NCBI RefSeq assembly: GCF_949987535.1 | Contig: NC_080078.1 | Span: 27,176,942 to 27,240,941, forward strand | DNA from: Balaenoptera acutorostrata | Taxonomy: Eukaryota; Chordata; Mammalia; Artiodactyla; Balaenopteridae | Length of the DNA stretch: 64,000 nt | Reading direction: 5' to 3' | Part shown: positions 22,130-35,456 of the stretch, piece by piece | Numbering within the stretch: the stretch's first letter is position 1 | Layout: each line of letters begins with the position of its first letter | Notes under the pieces: model-generated | Seen by the model: only the letters and a program-made list of their open reading frames with translations | What the model was told of the DNA's origin: nothing | Database searches by the model: none | Program-made: the position numbers and the translations under genes

Positions 22130-23425
22130 GAAGATGTAGTGGAAGAAAAAACCCCATTAACAATAGCAACAAAAAGATAAAATATCTAGAAATAAATGTA
22201 ACTGGGAATGTACAAAATCTTTATAAGGAAAATGTTAAAACATGACTGAAGAACTCCAGAGAAGACTTGAAGAACTAGAGTGTATTATATTATTGGATAG
22301 GAAGACTCAGCATCATAAAGATGTCTGTTCTGCCTAATTCAACTTATAAAATTTAAATGATTGAAATAAAAATACAAAAAAGATTATTTTTCCTTTGGAA
22401 GTGGGGTGGGGAACCTAGACAAGTTAATTCTAAAGCCCTTTTGGAAAAGAAGAAAACAAAACAAAACAAGCAGAAGTTGTCTGGAAAACCAATGAAAAAG
22501 AGGAGAGAGTGCTACTAGACCTAGCATATATTAAAATACATTACAACGCCTCAATGATTAAAACAGTATGATATTAGTATACGAAGTGAGAGACAGGAAG
22601 ACAAATGATACAGAAGAGAATGTCTAAAAATTAGATACATATATGCATAGAAATTTAGTATATAATAAAGTTGGAATTGCAAATTAGAGTTAAAAACATG
22701 GACTTTTTGAAGAAAGATACTGGGATAACTGAGTAGCCATTTGGGGGAAAAAAAAGTTAGAACCAAACCTAACATAGTTCAGCAGGATAAATGGCTCATG
22801 AATCAGAGAATTAAAGGTTAAAATATGAGATGAAAAAGGTTATAGAAGAAAATACGGGAAGTCCTCCATAGCCTTGGAGTGGGGAAAACCTTTCCATCAC
22901 TCCAACTCCTGAAGCCATAAAAAAAGATGGATAAATTATATAATTATATATGCATATGTATTTATATGTATATTCATATAAACTTCTACATGCCAAGAAA
23001 ACCATAAACAAGATGAAAAGTGACTTACCAGGAAGTCTGTATTTGCAACTTACAATACACAGAAATAAGCTCCTACAAACAGAAAAGGAAAAGATCGATA
23101 ATCGAGATTTTTAAATGAGCAAAGGATATGAATAAAGCTCAGAGAAAAGGAATGTTCTTTTAAAATATGACAAGATGCCCAACCCTCCTCACGAAGAAAG
23201 AAATGTTAAAACTACCACGAGAAACCGATTTCATTTAGATTGGCAAAATTCTGAACGTTTAATAACACAGATAGGCAAGACTGGGCCTTACCTCGTAAAT
23301 TAGAGGAATATAAAATGGTACAACCTTTATGGATAAAAATTTGTCAACATCTATTAAAATTACAAATGCACTAACTCTTTGACCTAGCAATTTATCGTCC
23401 GGGAATTTACATGTTCAAAATGAAA
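22130..23425 (+). mobile_element. Old L1 ORF2 C-terminal region
   Basis: Diverged plus-strand ORF2: 'aaaccccattaacaatagca', 'ataggaagactcagcatcat', 'atgattaaaacagtatgata'. Many stops and gaps. Confidence 0.75.
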
Positions 23426-24575
23426 CTGTAGGTGGGACTTCTAGAATGGCAGAGAAAAGAGCTCAGCAAATCCTGTCTCTAATGGCAATGATAAAACAAG
23501 ACAAAATTGCCAAAAACAACCTTTTCAAAACTCCAGAAATTGATGAAAGGCATATACCAAACGGAGAAACATTTATTCAATAAAAAAACTACTGAACCTT
23601 CATTTAAAAAAAAATATTCTGTGGCATTTTGCAAATCACATCTACCTGGTAAGGAACTGATTGCATCCAGAATATAAAGGATTTAACATTCAAAATAAAA
23701 GACAAAAAATTTCCAATTTAAAAATGGGCAAAATATTTGAATAAGCATTTCACAAAAGATATACAAATGCCTGATAAACACATGAAAAGATGCTCAGTAT
23801 CATCAGTCACTAGGGAAAATGCAATTAAAACCACAATGAGATACCACTTGACACTAGAATGGCTACAGTAAAAAAGACAGACAATAAAAAATGATGGCAA
23901 GGATGTGGATGGAGAAACAGGAACCTTCACACAGTGCTGGTGAGAATGTAAAATGATACAGCTACTTTGGAAAACCATTTCATTTGGTATTTCCTTAAAG
24001 TGTTAAATATAATTTTACCATGATCCAGCAATTCCACTCCTCGTTATCTACCCAAGAGAGACGAAAACATAAAATCCACACAAAGATGTGTAAACAAACG
24101 TTTATAGCAGCATTATTCATAATAGCTCAAAACTATAAACAACTTAAATGTCCATTAATTAGTGAATGGATTAACAAAATGTGGTATATCCCAATGGAAT
24201 ATTATTCGGCCACCAAAAAAAAGGGAAGAAATACTGATATAACACAAACAAAACCAAAAAACATTATGCTAAGTGAAAGAAGCCAGATGTCAAAGAACAC
24301 ATGTTGTATGATTCCATTTATATGAAATGTCCAGAAAAAACAAATCTGTAGAGGCAGAAAATAGATTAGTGGTTTTCCAGGGTTGGAGATGGGAATAGGG
24401 ATTAACTGTAAATGGTCAAAGATTTCTTTTTGGTGTGATGAAATGTAAAATCAGATTGTAGTGATGGTTGCCCAACTCTGCAAATTTACCAAAAACCATT
24501 GAAGTTTACACTTTTAAATGAGTGAATCTTATGGTATGTAAATGATACCTCAATAAGGCTGCTTTCAAAAAGTAT
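23426..24575 (+). mobile_element. Old L1: 5' stub joined to ORF2 3' end and 3' UTR
   Basis: 23426-23600 looks like an L1 5' region (ggacttctagaatggcagag). 23630-24575 is clear ORF2 3' end: 'cataatagctcaaaactata', atggaatattattcggcc, 'acattatgctaagtgaaaga', and a 3' UTR ending 'gatacctcaataaggctgct'. It may be two insertions. Confidence 0.75.
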
Positions 24576-25460
24576 TGTAATCTGTGTGTGAATGCTTATA
24601 GGAGCTTTATTTATAATTGCCAAAAACTGGAAACAACCCAAACATCCTTCAATTTGAATGGAATAAAACACTGTGGTGCATGTGTATCACAGAACACCAC
24701 TGAGCAGTAACAGGGATGAGCCACTGACAACTGCAACAATTAAGGCAGAATCTCAGATGCGTTATGCTAAGTCAAAGAAGCCACCCTCAGAGGGCTTCAG
24801 TACAGGGACGCTGCAAGAAAGCCAAAGCTACCGGTACAGAGAACGGATCCCTGGCTGCCAGGAGTGGGGCTGATACCAAAGAGGAAGCCAAGGGAGCTTC
24901 AGGAGGATGGAACTGTTCTGTATCTTGACTGTGGGTGTGGTTACACGACCCTATATATTTGTCAAAAATCAGAACTGTACGTCAGAAACATTGACATATG
25001 TGTATATTAAAAATAAATTTAGTGATGTTGTATAAGATTATTCATTGCAGCATGATTTTTAATAGCAACCAATCAGAAACAACTCCAGTCATGATCAATA
25101 GGAAACGGGTTAAATAAATTATTGTACATCCATACAATATAATACGACACAGTTGTAAGAAAGAATGAGAAGCTCTCCGGGTAATACTGATATGGAAAGA
25201 TATCTGATTTATTGGTAAGTGAAACAGTGAATTAGAAAAAGAGAAAAAGAAGAATATAAACATATTCATTTTTGCTAAAAAGAAACTCTGAATGAAGACA
25301 CAAGAAAGCAGTAGAGCCGTTTTCAACTATGTGAGTGAGTGTGAATGGGGTGTGCAATGCGGTAGCTGCTGCCAGAGGTGAGAGTGATTTTTAGTATTGT
25401 TTTATTATTATCTTTGAACATGTGAATGTAAAAAGGAAACAAATCAAAACAGAAAGAATT
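24576..25460 (+). mobile_element. Old L1/HAL1 3' ends (at least two pieces)
   Basis: 24576-25020 repeats the 'ggaaacaacccaaacatcc' ORF2-end motif followed by a 3' UTR (actgtgggtgtggttacac). 25030-25460 begins a second such unit ('aagattattcattgcagcat') and has a HAL1-like 3' end. Direction plus. Confidence 0.6.
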
Positions 25461-25649
25461 TTTTGAATACTGTTCCATCCTCCAACATATACATACTCTC
25501 AACGCTGTGTCATCTGAAATTTGTTCGCCTTTTGTATATTCTTCTTAGTCAGTGATTAAAATATTGAAGAGAACTAGGGAAGTCCTTGCAATAAACTAAT
25601 AAAAATCTTTCTTAAATTAATATTAATCCATTACCACACACTATCCCGA

Positions 25650-25830
25650 CTTCATGAGTTGCATGAAGCTCAACTGTGGGCGAGTTATTTAACTTCCCTA
25701 AACTTCTTTGTAAAATGGGTGTAAATGATATCTCCCTTGCGGGGTGCAAATTAAATGGGGCAATATATGTCAAGTGCTTGGAATCATGCTTGGCACTGAG
25801 CAGGCATTCAATAATTGCTCACTGCCTTCG
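25650..25830 (+). mobile_element. MIR fragment
   Basis: cgagttatttaacttccc, ttgtaaaatgggtgtaaatg, and 'cactgagcaggcattcaata' in MIR order. Confidence 0.6.
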
Positions 25831-25924
25831 TTTTTAGTTATGGTTGCTTCCTGGCTGATGCATTCATCTAACCGTCACAGCATTCAGCCCATATTTCATG
25901 AGAGACCTTGTCATACAAGACCTG

Positions 25925-26170
25925 TGGTGGTGAAAGCTTTCTTCTGTTTGCTGGGCTGCCTGGGTTCAAATTCCAGCTCTGAAATTTTCTAGCTGGTGGG
26001 CAAACCACTTAAACTTCCAAAGCCACAGGATCTTTAGTTTAAAATGGGGGTAGCAACGGTACTTATTTCACAGGATTAAAGGGAGAATTGAATGGAGTTG
26101 AGGTGCAGAGCAGAGCTTTGAGCACATAGTAAGTAGTCAATAAATATTAGCAATTGGTACTATTATTTTG
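25925..26170 (+). mobile_element. MIR, near full length
   Basis: 'gctgcctgggttcaaattcc', then an accacttaaact/aaaatgggggtagc core, then 'cacatagtaagtagtcaata' ending in aatattagcaattgg. Confidence 0.75.
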
Positions 26171-27834
26171 TCTACCACATTCCTGGTTCCCTACTATGTG
26201 AAATAACGTAAGAAGTATTGCAATTATTATCTGAATTTCATAAAAACTTCATGCTAAATCTCATTTCTAGCTTCTCTTGACTTTTTAATTATACTTCAAA
26301 CTTCCAAATAAAAAAAGTTTATTCCTACCAACTGTTCTGACACACATACACACACATTCTGATGAATAAATGATAATAGGGTTTTTAGATTTGCCTAACA
26401 CAGGCATAATACAGGCTAGCTCTAAAAGTAACAGAGGTTGAAATCAATATTCATATTTTGTATTGTTTTCTCTAACATTTGAGATTTACCAGGCTTTGGA
26501 TTTCTAGATACTTGGCAATATAACATGGCTATATATATATACACCAATTTTTTTCTGAAAGAAAAAACAAAACAAAACTAGGTACCCAGACTAATCTTGG
26601 TGATTACAAGAATTTCCCAGAGTTTTTTTTTTTTTTTAAGTACCATCAGTAAAATAAAAGCTGTCTATGTACTTTTATTCCTTATAACACTGTTATCTCT
26701 TTAGCTGTTTCCTAAAGTAGCCAGAAAAGTTCAGGATTTAGAATTTAGTCCTTGAAAGTAATTGTTTAGGGTTACAATTTCTGTACTGGAAATGACTAAA
26801 CCAATGCAGGGGAAGGAGCTTGGGTTTCTGTGTTCCGCAAGCCCTTTGTTTTTCAAGCAGCATTATTTTAATTATTTCCTATAAATATATCACTGTCCTT
26901 AAGAAAAATATTTTTCAGATAAAGATTAAAAATCTTTAATCATCACTTGGAACATCACTTGGAAATGACCTCAGCACATTACAAACCTTCTAAAACAGAT
27001 TTAGTGCATGAAAACCCATTTGCCAAACAAGAAAAGCAACTGTTAAACGGAATTTCATTAATCAAATTGTTTTAAGAAGAAAAAGACTTAAGAGTTTTTA
27101 TCAGATGAGCGGCAACAGAGTATTTTCAGAAAATTCTGGGAGATATGGTAAACAAACAAAACAACAACAACAAAAAACCTGCCATCTGGAGAGAACTGAG
27201 GTGTTAGCCAGAGACGGATTCTGCTTACCCTCACCCACCCCTACTGCTGCCCTCTACTCCTCTGAGGTTCCCCCTCCAAGCTGCCCCTGTTGGCTGACAT
27301 AACCATTCTTTCTTCGCCAGGCCAGGATTTCCATTAAACCTTGGGTAGGAATTAAGATTTCCTTTCGAATCCAAGAGAGACCTGGAACCCCAAGTATTTA
27401 TCCCCAATGGAATTCTGACCATGAAGCAAAGATGGCCTTTCTGGAAGGGCCGGGCAGAGGGTGTGCCAGGTACAGCTGTTACATACACCTGCCCCCAGGT
27501 AAGGTAGAGGCAGCTGCCCTCGCCGACGTATCTGAGGTAGACGGCAGTGAGCAGACAACCCTGTTAGCACGACATACAGTCTCTTTCTCCTTAGCACGCT
27601 GCATGGTTAAAGACTGTCAACCTTAAATGGTCCTTGAGGCTGCAGGTAAGTGATTCTAGAGAGGTCTTTATCTGAACTGCTAAGGGGATTCCAGTAAGTA
27701 CCAAAATACAAAACAAAAGGCAGATTTCTCAGTTTTGAACAACTCAAGCCCATGCACACCAGCAAAGTACTCAAAGAACACACAGGGGGAAAAAAAAAAA
27801 AAAAACGGGGAAAAGTGTAGTTATTTTTAAAATA
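26171..27834. other. Intronic, repeat-poor, nothing recognised
   Basis: No named repeat. 27200-27620 is somewhat GC-richer with several short overlapping frames on both strands, none with family resemblance. A poly(A) run lies near 27787-27805. Confidence 0.4.
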
Positions 27835-28068
27835 TTTATAGAGGAAAACTGAAAATAATCTATTGCCCATCAGTAGGTTAAATAAATATTGGTACATTCA
27901 TTTCACTGAAATTATGCTATAACTGAAAATAAAAACCACATAGAGCTATACGAACTGAAAAGGGAAAATGTCTATGATATATATATATATAATTAAGTAG
28001 AAAAACGTGGCTACTGAACAGAATGGATTATGTGTACAGATAACACATACACAGAGCAGTCAAGAGAA
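27835..28068 (+). mobile_element. Old L1 3' fragment
   Basis: 'tctattgcccatcagtaggt', then ggtacattcat, then a degraded 3' UTR with an (AT)n run near 27977. Its likely end resumes at 28506-28590 ('gtgagtgtgttgtacttttc'). Confidence 0.55.
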
Positions 28069-28069
28069 A

Positions 28070-28265
28070 GAATGGGGCAGGTAAGGAGAGTGGCATGTAG
28101 GCTGCAGCCAAGGGCAGGCAGGGAGAGTGTGTGTAAGGCAGGTGGAATGCCAAAGAAACAGAGAAGGTGAGAGGAGAAGAGATGGGGCAGGAGACAAAGA
28201 AAGAGAAGAAATGGGCAGGAGGCAAAGAGAGACCAAGTGATGCACAGGGACAGACATGGAAGTAT
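28070..28265. repeat. Purine-rich low-complexity tract
   Basis: About 200 bases strongly biased to A/G ('gaggagaagagatggggcag'). It explains the Ser/Leu/Pro/Cys-rich minus-strand frames that overlap it. Confidence 0.6.
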
Positions 28266-28282
28266 ACACTCAAAATGGCTAT

Positions 28283-28505
28283 TGCTCTGAGTGTCCCATA
28301 CAGTAGCCACTAGCCACATGTGTCTACTGAACTTTAAAATCGTTAAAATTCAATGAAATTAAAAATTCAGTTCTGCAGTCACACCAGTCACATTTCAGGT
28401 GCTCAGCAGCCACATGTGAGTCATGGCTACGGTACTGGCAGCACAGGACGGAACGTTCCCGTCACTGCACAAAGCTCTACTGGGTAGCGCTGTTCTATAC
28501 GCTCT
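28283..28505 (+). mobile_element. hAT-Charlie MITE (MER58-like)
   Basis: Left 'tagccactagccacatgtgt' and right 'cagccacatgtgagtcatgg' are the inverted internal motifs of this group. It ends tagcgctgttctatac. About 220 bp. Family name from memory. Confidence 0.6.
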
Positions 28506-28590
28506 GGTGTTGTGTAAATTTTTTTATAGTGAGTGTGTTGTACTTTTCTAGTCTGCGAAGAAAATAAAGATATTTCCACTTTGGGAAAAA

Positions 28591-29549
28591 AAACAGGTTT
28601 GGGGTTTTTTTCCTCATTCTGTATCTCTTTTAATAGTTATTTTTCAAACACCACAGAAGCACCAGAGGTTTCATAAGGGCTTAATGACCTTTATTCTGCC
28701 AATTTTCTCCAAGTTATTTGATTCTTACTAATTCAGTTCTACTTAACAAGAGTTCAGATGCCACCAAAAGAAGGAAGACAACGACATACATTTGGAACAT
28801 CGTGACATTGCTCTCGTTCTCTAAAATCTAAAAAAGGTTACGTCACTCATTCTTAGTAGAAGCAAGCACAGTTGACAGAAACCCTCTGCAGTTTAGACAA
28901 ACATTTTAAATTGAAGGTTTTCTTCAAAAGAATAATAGCACTTAAAAATAGAATTCATTTTTTTTTCTGATGCAATTCAGTACAAAGTAGAGAAGAAAAA
29001 AAAAAACAGCCTAAAGCTTAAAAAAAAAAAAAAAGTGCCACTTTAACTGAAAAAGAGAATGGCAATGCTAAGAACCAGTTTTCAACTGAAGGCTGTAACA
29101 TCCAAGTGGTGAATGTTCATAATAACCCGTTCCTCAGGGCTTTCTCATGTAGTAGAAGTTTGAAGCATCTGGTGAGGTTTTAAGCAGGTAACATTTTAAA
29201 GAAAAGTTAATAGAAAGGTTTCCAGAAAAAAACATAAGGCACATATACAAGTTTGTGGGGAATGCACAGGTAATACCATTTTGAGACCCTGAGTCTCCTC
29301 TGAAAACCCACTGACTGCTGCTGGAAGATCGCAGCCTCAGTCCCTGCTGGGATCCCCGTCAGCATCCAGTAACCCACAGGGTCCCACGGCAGATCTAATC
29401 TGTACCCTGAAAGTTCTCCTCAAAACCCTCCACAGATCACATCCACCTACTTTCCTAATGCAACCACCCACTAGTCTCTCACCAGACCTTAAATTCCAAT
29501 CATAACCATCTATTCAAGGTTCTTACCACAGGGTCATGCATAATATATA
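28591..29549. other. Intronic, nothing recognised
   Basis: AT-rich with several homopolymer A runs (28998-29036). No named element. Confidence 0.4.
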
Positions 29550-30990
29550 AAGATATAAAGCCACAGTAATTAAGACAGTGCAGAAGTGACACATGGATAC
29601 ACTATAGACCAGTGGAGCAGAGCCCATGCATAGTAGCAATCTGGATACAAAAGACAAAGTGGCATAACAAACCAGTGGGGGAGAAGACGGACTCTGCAAT
29701 CAGAGATGCTGGCCCGTGCAACTAGTTTATATTCACATGGAAAATTGTTCCCTATCTCATACCCACACACAAATAAATTCCATGTGGATTAGACTTATGC
29801 TGAAGAGCAGAACTCTTCTTTTGGAAGAAAATATGGTAGGATCTCTTTATGACCCCAAAGTACTCAGAGTACAGAGGAATTTGTTAAACATGGTATAAAA
29901 AGTACCAACCATAAATGAACAGACTAATAAGTATGACTTGATTAAAATGTAAAACTTGTACACAACAAAGCACACCATAAAGAAAGTGGAAAGATAAGCC
30001 ACTGGGAGAACACATTTGAAACGCAAAATATCAACTAAGATAAATAGCCAGAATATATAAAGTACTAAAGATATACAAGGGGGAAAAAAAAGCAAACCAA
30101 TAAAAAAATACACAAGTCACAAAAGAGAAAAAAAGAAACACACAAAGTCACAAAAGAGGCAACTGAAACAGCCAAATAAACATAAGAAATGATGCTCAAA
30201 CACACCAGAAATCAAGGAAACGCACTATTTCAAATTAGCAAAAATGTGAAAGTCTGGCAACACCAAGGCTTGGCAAGGATACAGAGCAACAGGAACTCTC
30301 AGACAGTGCTGTTAGGGGCTGAAATTTGTACAACTACACTGCGGAATATCTGGCAACATCTAGTGAAGTCAAGGATGCACATGCCCTATGCACCAGCAAT
30401 TCTACCTCCAGGTACAAACGCTAGAGAAGGTCTTAAATATGCTCAAGAAGACATGCTCACAGTAACACTGTTTAATAGCAAAGCATGAAAATAACCAAAA
30501 CTTCCACTGACAGAGAAGGAATAAACTATAGTATAATTATGGAATACCACAGAGCAAAAAGGAAGAATTACTGCTACACACTTCTACACAGATATATCTC
30601 ATACATAATGTTAAATGAAAACTCAAGTTGTGGAAATATATACACAAGATCCACAAACTACATACACTGTTTATTAATACATATGCATGTAATGTAAGTA
30701 GAAAGCCAAGCATGGGAATGACACACACCCATTTCAGGATGATGGTTCTCTGCATAAGGAAGATGGGGAAATGTCAGCTGGGAGGGTACACAGGAAGCAT
30801 CAAATACGATACATGTGCAATATTTTATTTTATATCATCCTAAGCTTTTAATGTAAAGCAAAGGTAGCAAAATGTTAAAATTTGACTAAGCTGTTTAAAG
30901 ATTATATTATTCTCTACACTGAATACACTGTTCTGTATTCATGAAATATTTCAAAAGCATGAAGTAACTTGTATTTTAAAGAAAGACAAA
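29550..30990 (+). mobile_element. Old L1, ORF2 C-terminal region and 3' UTR
   Basis: 'gccacagtaattaagacagt', then 'accataaagaaagtggaaag', then 'cacagtaacactgtttaata', then a long diverged 3' UTR to 'gaaatatttcaaaagcatga'. Open pieces on both strands are remnants or shadows. Confidence 0.75.
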
Positions 30991-31249
30991 AAGGAGCAGA
31001 GGCTGAAATTTATCAAAATGGTTGTCTTCTGATACTGAGCCTCTGGCTATGGATAACTTTTCTTCTTTCCTTCTTAGTTTTCCATATTTTCTAATTTTCT
31101 TCCCATAAAGTCAACCAGATACTTCTAGTCCAATTTATTCTCCCATCTTACTCCCAAAACCAACACTGTACTTTCTTGCTCCCTTGGTACAGAACTTGGT
31201 ATTGCAGTATGCACTGTCTCCTACACTGGAATATGGGTTCTTGGAGGGC

Positions 31250-31500
31250 CCATCACATGCATTCTCATTTTTACAAAAATTATGTACTGAATGCCTACAG
31301 TGCACCAGATACCATGCCAGGAGCTACGGAAAGATAAATGAACAAAACATACGATGTTCCTTCCTCCACAGAGTTTATAGTCTCAAAGAACAGAAACAGT
31401 AAACATAGAAAAAAACTACTGATATATAATTAAAACTGTGAGGAATACTATGAAGGAAAAGAATAGGTGCCATGGGACCACATAATAGAAAGGCCTAATA
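31250..31500 (-). mobile_element. L2 fragment
   Basis: 'tgaatgcctacagtgcacca' then ggagctacggaaagataaatg: reverse L2 3' end, followed by tgtgaggaatactatgaagg. Confidence 0.6.
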
Positions 31501-32047
31501 TAATTTACACTGCATAGGAGAAATAGCAATATGCCAGGAAGGGAGGGGTGGAAGGGCCTCCAGACAGAGACAAAACCCACTAGTGTCTTTCCCACTAGCC
31601 TGAAGCAATGATGGCAGGGGTTGCTTCTGACCCATAGCTGCGCCCACTACTTTCATGGTGCTTTAACAAATGCTTCTTGGTTGGTTCTAAGAAGCCTCCG
31701 AGCAATCAGGAGATTCTGTGCCTATAGCTCTAACGCAAGAAAGAAGTACTTGCGGGATGGCCCAAAAGGCAAAAGAAGTAGTCGTTCAAAGAGGCAGAAC
31801 AGAGTCTGAGCCCACTGTGTGGTAGCTCAGTTCCTCAAAAAGCACTTGCCATATATTCTCTCATCCTCCTATACTGAAAGAGCTAACCTTTCTCTTCAAT
31901 CTTCCATCCATCCATCCCCTTCCCTGCCCAGTACCTTCATCCCCTAGTTACTCAATTCAATACATTTAAGTGGACCTACGTGTGCCAAGCTAGGTTTATG
32001 AAGATCCACACAAGCATAGCCTCTGCCTCAAAGAGCTTTCCTTCTAG
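31501..32047. other. Intronic, nothing firmly recognised
   Basis: Contains short (ATCC)n near 31905-31918 and possible L2/MIR debris around 31930-32045. Confidence 0.35.
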
Positions 32048-32283
32048 ACCAGTGGATCAACTGGGGGTGACCATGTCCCCCGGGGGACATTTAACAATGC
32101 CTGGAGACGTTTCTGGTGGTCACGTGGGGCGAAGGGAGGGGGGTGCTACTGGAATCCAGGGGGTAGAGTCCAGGGATGCTGCTAAACAGCCTATATGATG
32201 CTCGATGACAGCCCCTCCACAACAAAGAATTATCTGGCCCAAATGTCAGTAATGCCAAGGTAGAGAGACCTGGTACAGGTTAC
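32048..32283 (+). mobile_element. hAT-type MITE
   Basis: Left end cagtggatcaactggggg and right end 'tgtcagtaatgccaaggtag' followed by agacctggt form the usual inverted ends. The core has 'cctggagacgtttctggtgg' and 'gggatgctgctaaacagcct'. Family name not certain. Confidence 0.65.
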
Positions 32284-32398
32284 TTAGAACCACGTCTATA
32301 AGTTGACTGCTAAAGCAGGGCAAATGTCAGAGGACGATGGCCAGAGGCCAAGCAGGTCGAGTGTCAGAGGCCTAGGAGAATATAAAACACCAGGTGCA

Positions 32399-32495
32399 AA
32401 AAAAAAAAAAAAAAAAAATGTCAATAGTGCCGAGGTTAGACAGGTGTATTTTTAAAAAAATGTCAATAGTGTTGAGGTTGAGAATCCTGCTCCAG
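32399..32495 (+). repeat. Poly(A) run and two extra copies of the hAT MITE 3' end
   Basis: After a ~22-base A run, tgtcaatagtgccgaggtt (about 32419) and tgtcaatagtgttgaggtt (about 32461) each repeat the right end of the MITE at 32048-32283. Each is preceded by an A-rich stretch. Confidence 0.7.
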
Positions 32496-32499
32496 AGAA

Positions 32500-32960
32500 T
32501 TAGCAGCATTATTACATCACAATGCAACAGGAGTACAAGGTGTTCCATACGAAGGTGAGGAGGTATCTAGTATAGAACCAGGGGTAAGAAAGATTTCCTT
32601 GAAAGTGACATCTAATTCAAAACCTGAAAAACAGATGAGTTAAGTATGGGATGAAAGGACAGAAGCAGGATAAAGCAGCTTCCAGACAGAAGGTACAGCC
32701 AGTAGGCAAGGGACTATGGAATAGAAGAAAAATGTTCGTTCGATGGGAACATGGGGAGTGGCTATGGAAGGGCTGAGGAGATAAACGGGCCCAGATCATA
32801 CTGAGCTTGCGTGACGGGTTAAGAAATGCAGACATTATCTTTAGGGCAATAAGAAGCCACCGAAAGGATTTACACAGAGGAGGGATATGGACAAAACTTG
32901 TTTTAGGACAACCGCCCCAGAGAATGAACTGCTAGGAAACTGAGTAGGAGGGGCTCCTGT
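32500..32960 (-). mobile_element. L2 fragment
   Basis: Reverse L2 body: 'gatttccttgaaagtgacat', 'ggcaataagaagccaccgaa', ggagggatatggacaaaac. Confidence 0.55.
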
Positions 32961-33910
32961 GGTGCAGGTGACAGAGGCGTGGCTTGACCCGCATGGTGGT
33001 TCTGAGGGGCGGAGGGAGGCACTCAGGGATGCTCAGACACAGGCTGTGATGTGTACCTATCACGGTTCTGGAACTAGCCATTCCAGAGCCCTCAAATTCC
33101 AAAGCTAAGCTTTCTGCAATTCATCTGTGGCCCAACCTAACCAGAATTATGTGGCAGCAAAACCAGAACCTGAACTGACTTGAAGCTATTTATAGTACAT
33201 TTATCCTATTTAATGTGAATGTTTCAAGGCAGAGGATTAATGTTTGACTGCAGGATGCTGCCCTGGACCTCACTGGGTAGCATATTCACTTTCTAAAATT
33301 CAAAGAAGTCTGTATTCCAAAATGCAGCTGGACCCACGGGTTTAAGATAAGGGATTGTGGACCTCTATACAAGGTGCTGAATAAACTTTTGTCAAACTAC
33401 ATGAAATTAGGCAAAGTAAGTTACTGAATTATTATTTGTTCAAAGTATTTTTCTAAAAACAGTATGAAACTTCCAGATACCACATACATACATACACATA
33501 CGTTTTATGGAACTTTGCCTTAAAAAAACCTAGAAATTTGGCATGTGATCCTAGCAGACTCACAGCAGTGGGATTTGGGGAAAGAACTTAAAAAAATTAT
33601 TTCACAAAAACTTATTTATTTCACAATTCCTCCTCCTGGGATTGCCGCACAGAAGGAAGAGTAGGTATAATCAGTAGCAAGAACCAGATCTCCCTTTTAG
33701 TAGAATAATTCCAAGTAAAGCCAGTTGGAAGTTAAAAGAGACTTGAGGTCGCCTTCCTAATCGCTGTTAGCACAGCCGCAAACACATCAGTAACTTGCCT
33801 GACGCTTGCTTGATAAAGGAGACCTGGCTGCTTTGTACTTGGGCTGAGTACTGCAAATATGAATAGCTGTGTCAAGTGGTCAAGGCCACAGCTGCAGGGG
33901 CAAGGAGGCA
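32961..33910. other. Intronic, nothing recognised
   Basis: No repeat family or gene signal identified. Slightly GC-richer near 32940-33060. Confidence 0.4.
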
Positions 33911-33914
33911 CTCA

Positions 33915-34245
33915 CTCTCGTTCATTCATTCCTTCATTCAACACACATCTGCGAAGAGGTTTCTGTGTGCCCGGCACTGTTTGTTCTAGATGCTGGGGAT
34001 ACAGCGTTCATGAGACCCCTCAGAGGTTATGGATTCTACAGGGGCACACGGACATGAAGCATACAATTACAATCAGGTGTAAAAAGTTATGATGGGAAAG
34101 CATGATGACAATATACAGCAGAGGGACCAAATGTAGTAGGAAGAAAAGAATCTAGAAAGACCTCTCTGAGCAAGTGATATTGAAGCTAAGACCTAAAGGA
34201 TAATTAAAAATTATCTAAAGGGATCTAAAGGGACGAGAAAGAGAG
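33915..34245 (-). mobile_element. L2 fragment
   Basis: 'cattcattccttcattcaac', 'gtgtgcccggcactgtttgt', tctagatgctggggatacagc, and 'cctctctgagcaagtgatat': reverse L2 3' end. Confidence 0.75.
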
Positions 34246-35424
34246 TAAGAAACTGAACTGAAGCAAACCAGAAAATTGGAGAAAACCAGAGAATAGAAGA
34301 AAATAATGGCTGAACTCAGAGACTGCAGCCTCAAGTGTAGGCTCGAAAGAAGCTATTACCCTGAAGAAATCCTACTGGAAACTGGACTACATTTTCTGAT
34401 GTTCTGGAAGGCACTTTGCACTTAAAGATAGAATAAATGTGGGAAGTGGGGTTTAAAATACTTAAACATTTATTTTATGCTTATTTAGACTAAAGGAAAA
34501 CAACCTTTCTATGTAATAAAATACACCTAAAATGCACTTCCAACAGATAAATTGAGTAGTTGTATATTGAAACATTTAGAACACTTACAATGAGTTTGAA
34601 TAATAAATTAGGTCATCAGCAATATGCTGCCAACTTTGTAAAGCACTATGGTCTGGCAGGGTATTTTAAAATAATAAATTTACCAGAAACATAATTGAGA
34701 TATTCAGATGTCAACTGAGAAGACTTTGGCAACATTAAAGGTTCCAACCACAAATACATAAGTCATATGTTATATTTTGAACCTATGACAGTTTGAAAAG
34801 CAACTGCTTGTATTCTACCCCAAAGACCCGAAGGAACTAGCCACCCATAGTAGCTATTTTTATTGACAGACTCATTACTCCATGCCAGAGTACCAGAGTT
34901 TTAAAAACGAGTGTTAGCACATTTTCGTTCTATCTGTGTAATACTTTTTATCCTAAAAAAAATTCAAGAGATTTACTAAACCAAAGGCACTCCCATTTGA
35001 CTAAATACACCTGGGAGAATTTGGGGAAAAAAATCAAGCTTGATATAAGAGGAGGCAATAACACCTCACAACTGTTACTCAGTATCTTTGTGGGTATCTT
35101 TTTTTTTAAAACCCTCTCCTCCCCAATTTCCGTTAGGGTCATCCACTGACCGCCCAGACACTCCTAAATTCCTTGGTGACTGGGCCTGATTTGTATTTTT
35201 TCTTTCTATGTAATCTCTGCCATCATGCTAGAGGAGTTGGAATTCCCTCTAATTATCCACTGTCCCAGTAATTCAATTTCCTCAACAACAGGAACCTTCC
35301 CATTCTCTCCAACCTCCCACAAGAACAATCACATCCTAGACCCATCTTAGAACCTGAATTCTGGAACAACTTCCTGTGAATACACTGTTTCCTCGTGCCT
35401 CCTGTACCTGTCCCATCACCCCTC
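34246..35424. other. Intronic, nothing recognised
   Basis: AT-rich single-copy-looking DNA. Minus-strand frames here lack family resemblance. Confidence 0.4.
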
Positions 35425-35427
35425 CTT

Positions 35428-35456
35428 TCATCCATCCATCCATCCATTCATTCATT
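35428..35456. repeat. (ATCC)n/(ATTC)n tetranucleotide repeat
   Basis: catccatccatccatc then attcattcattc, abutting the L2 end that probably seeded it. Confidence 0.8.
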
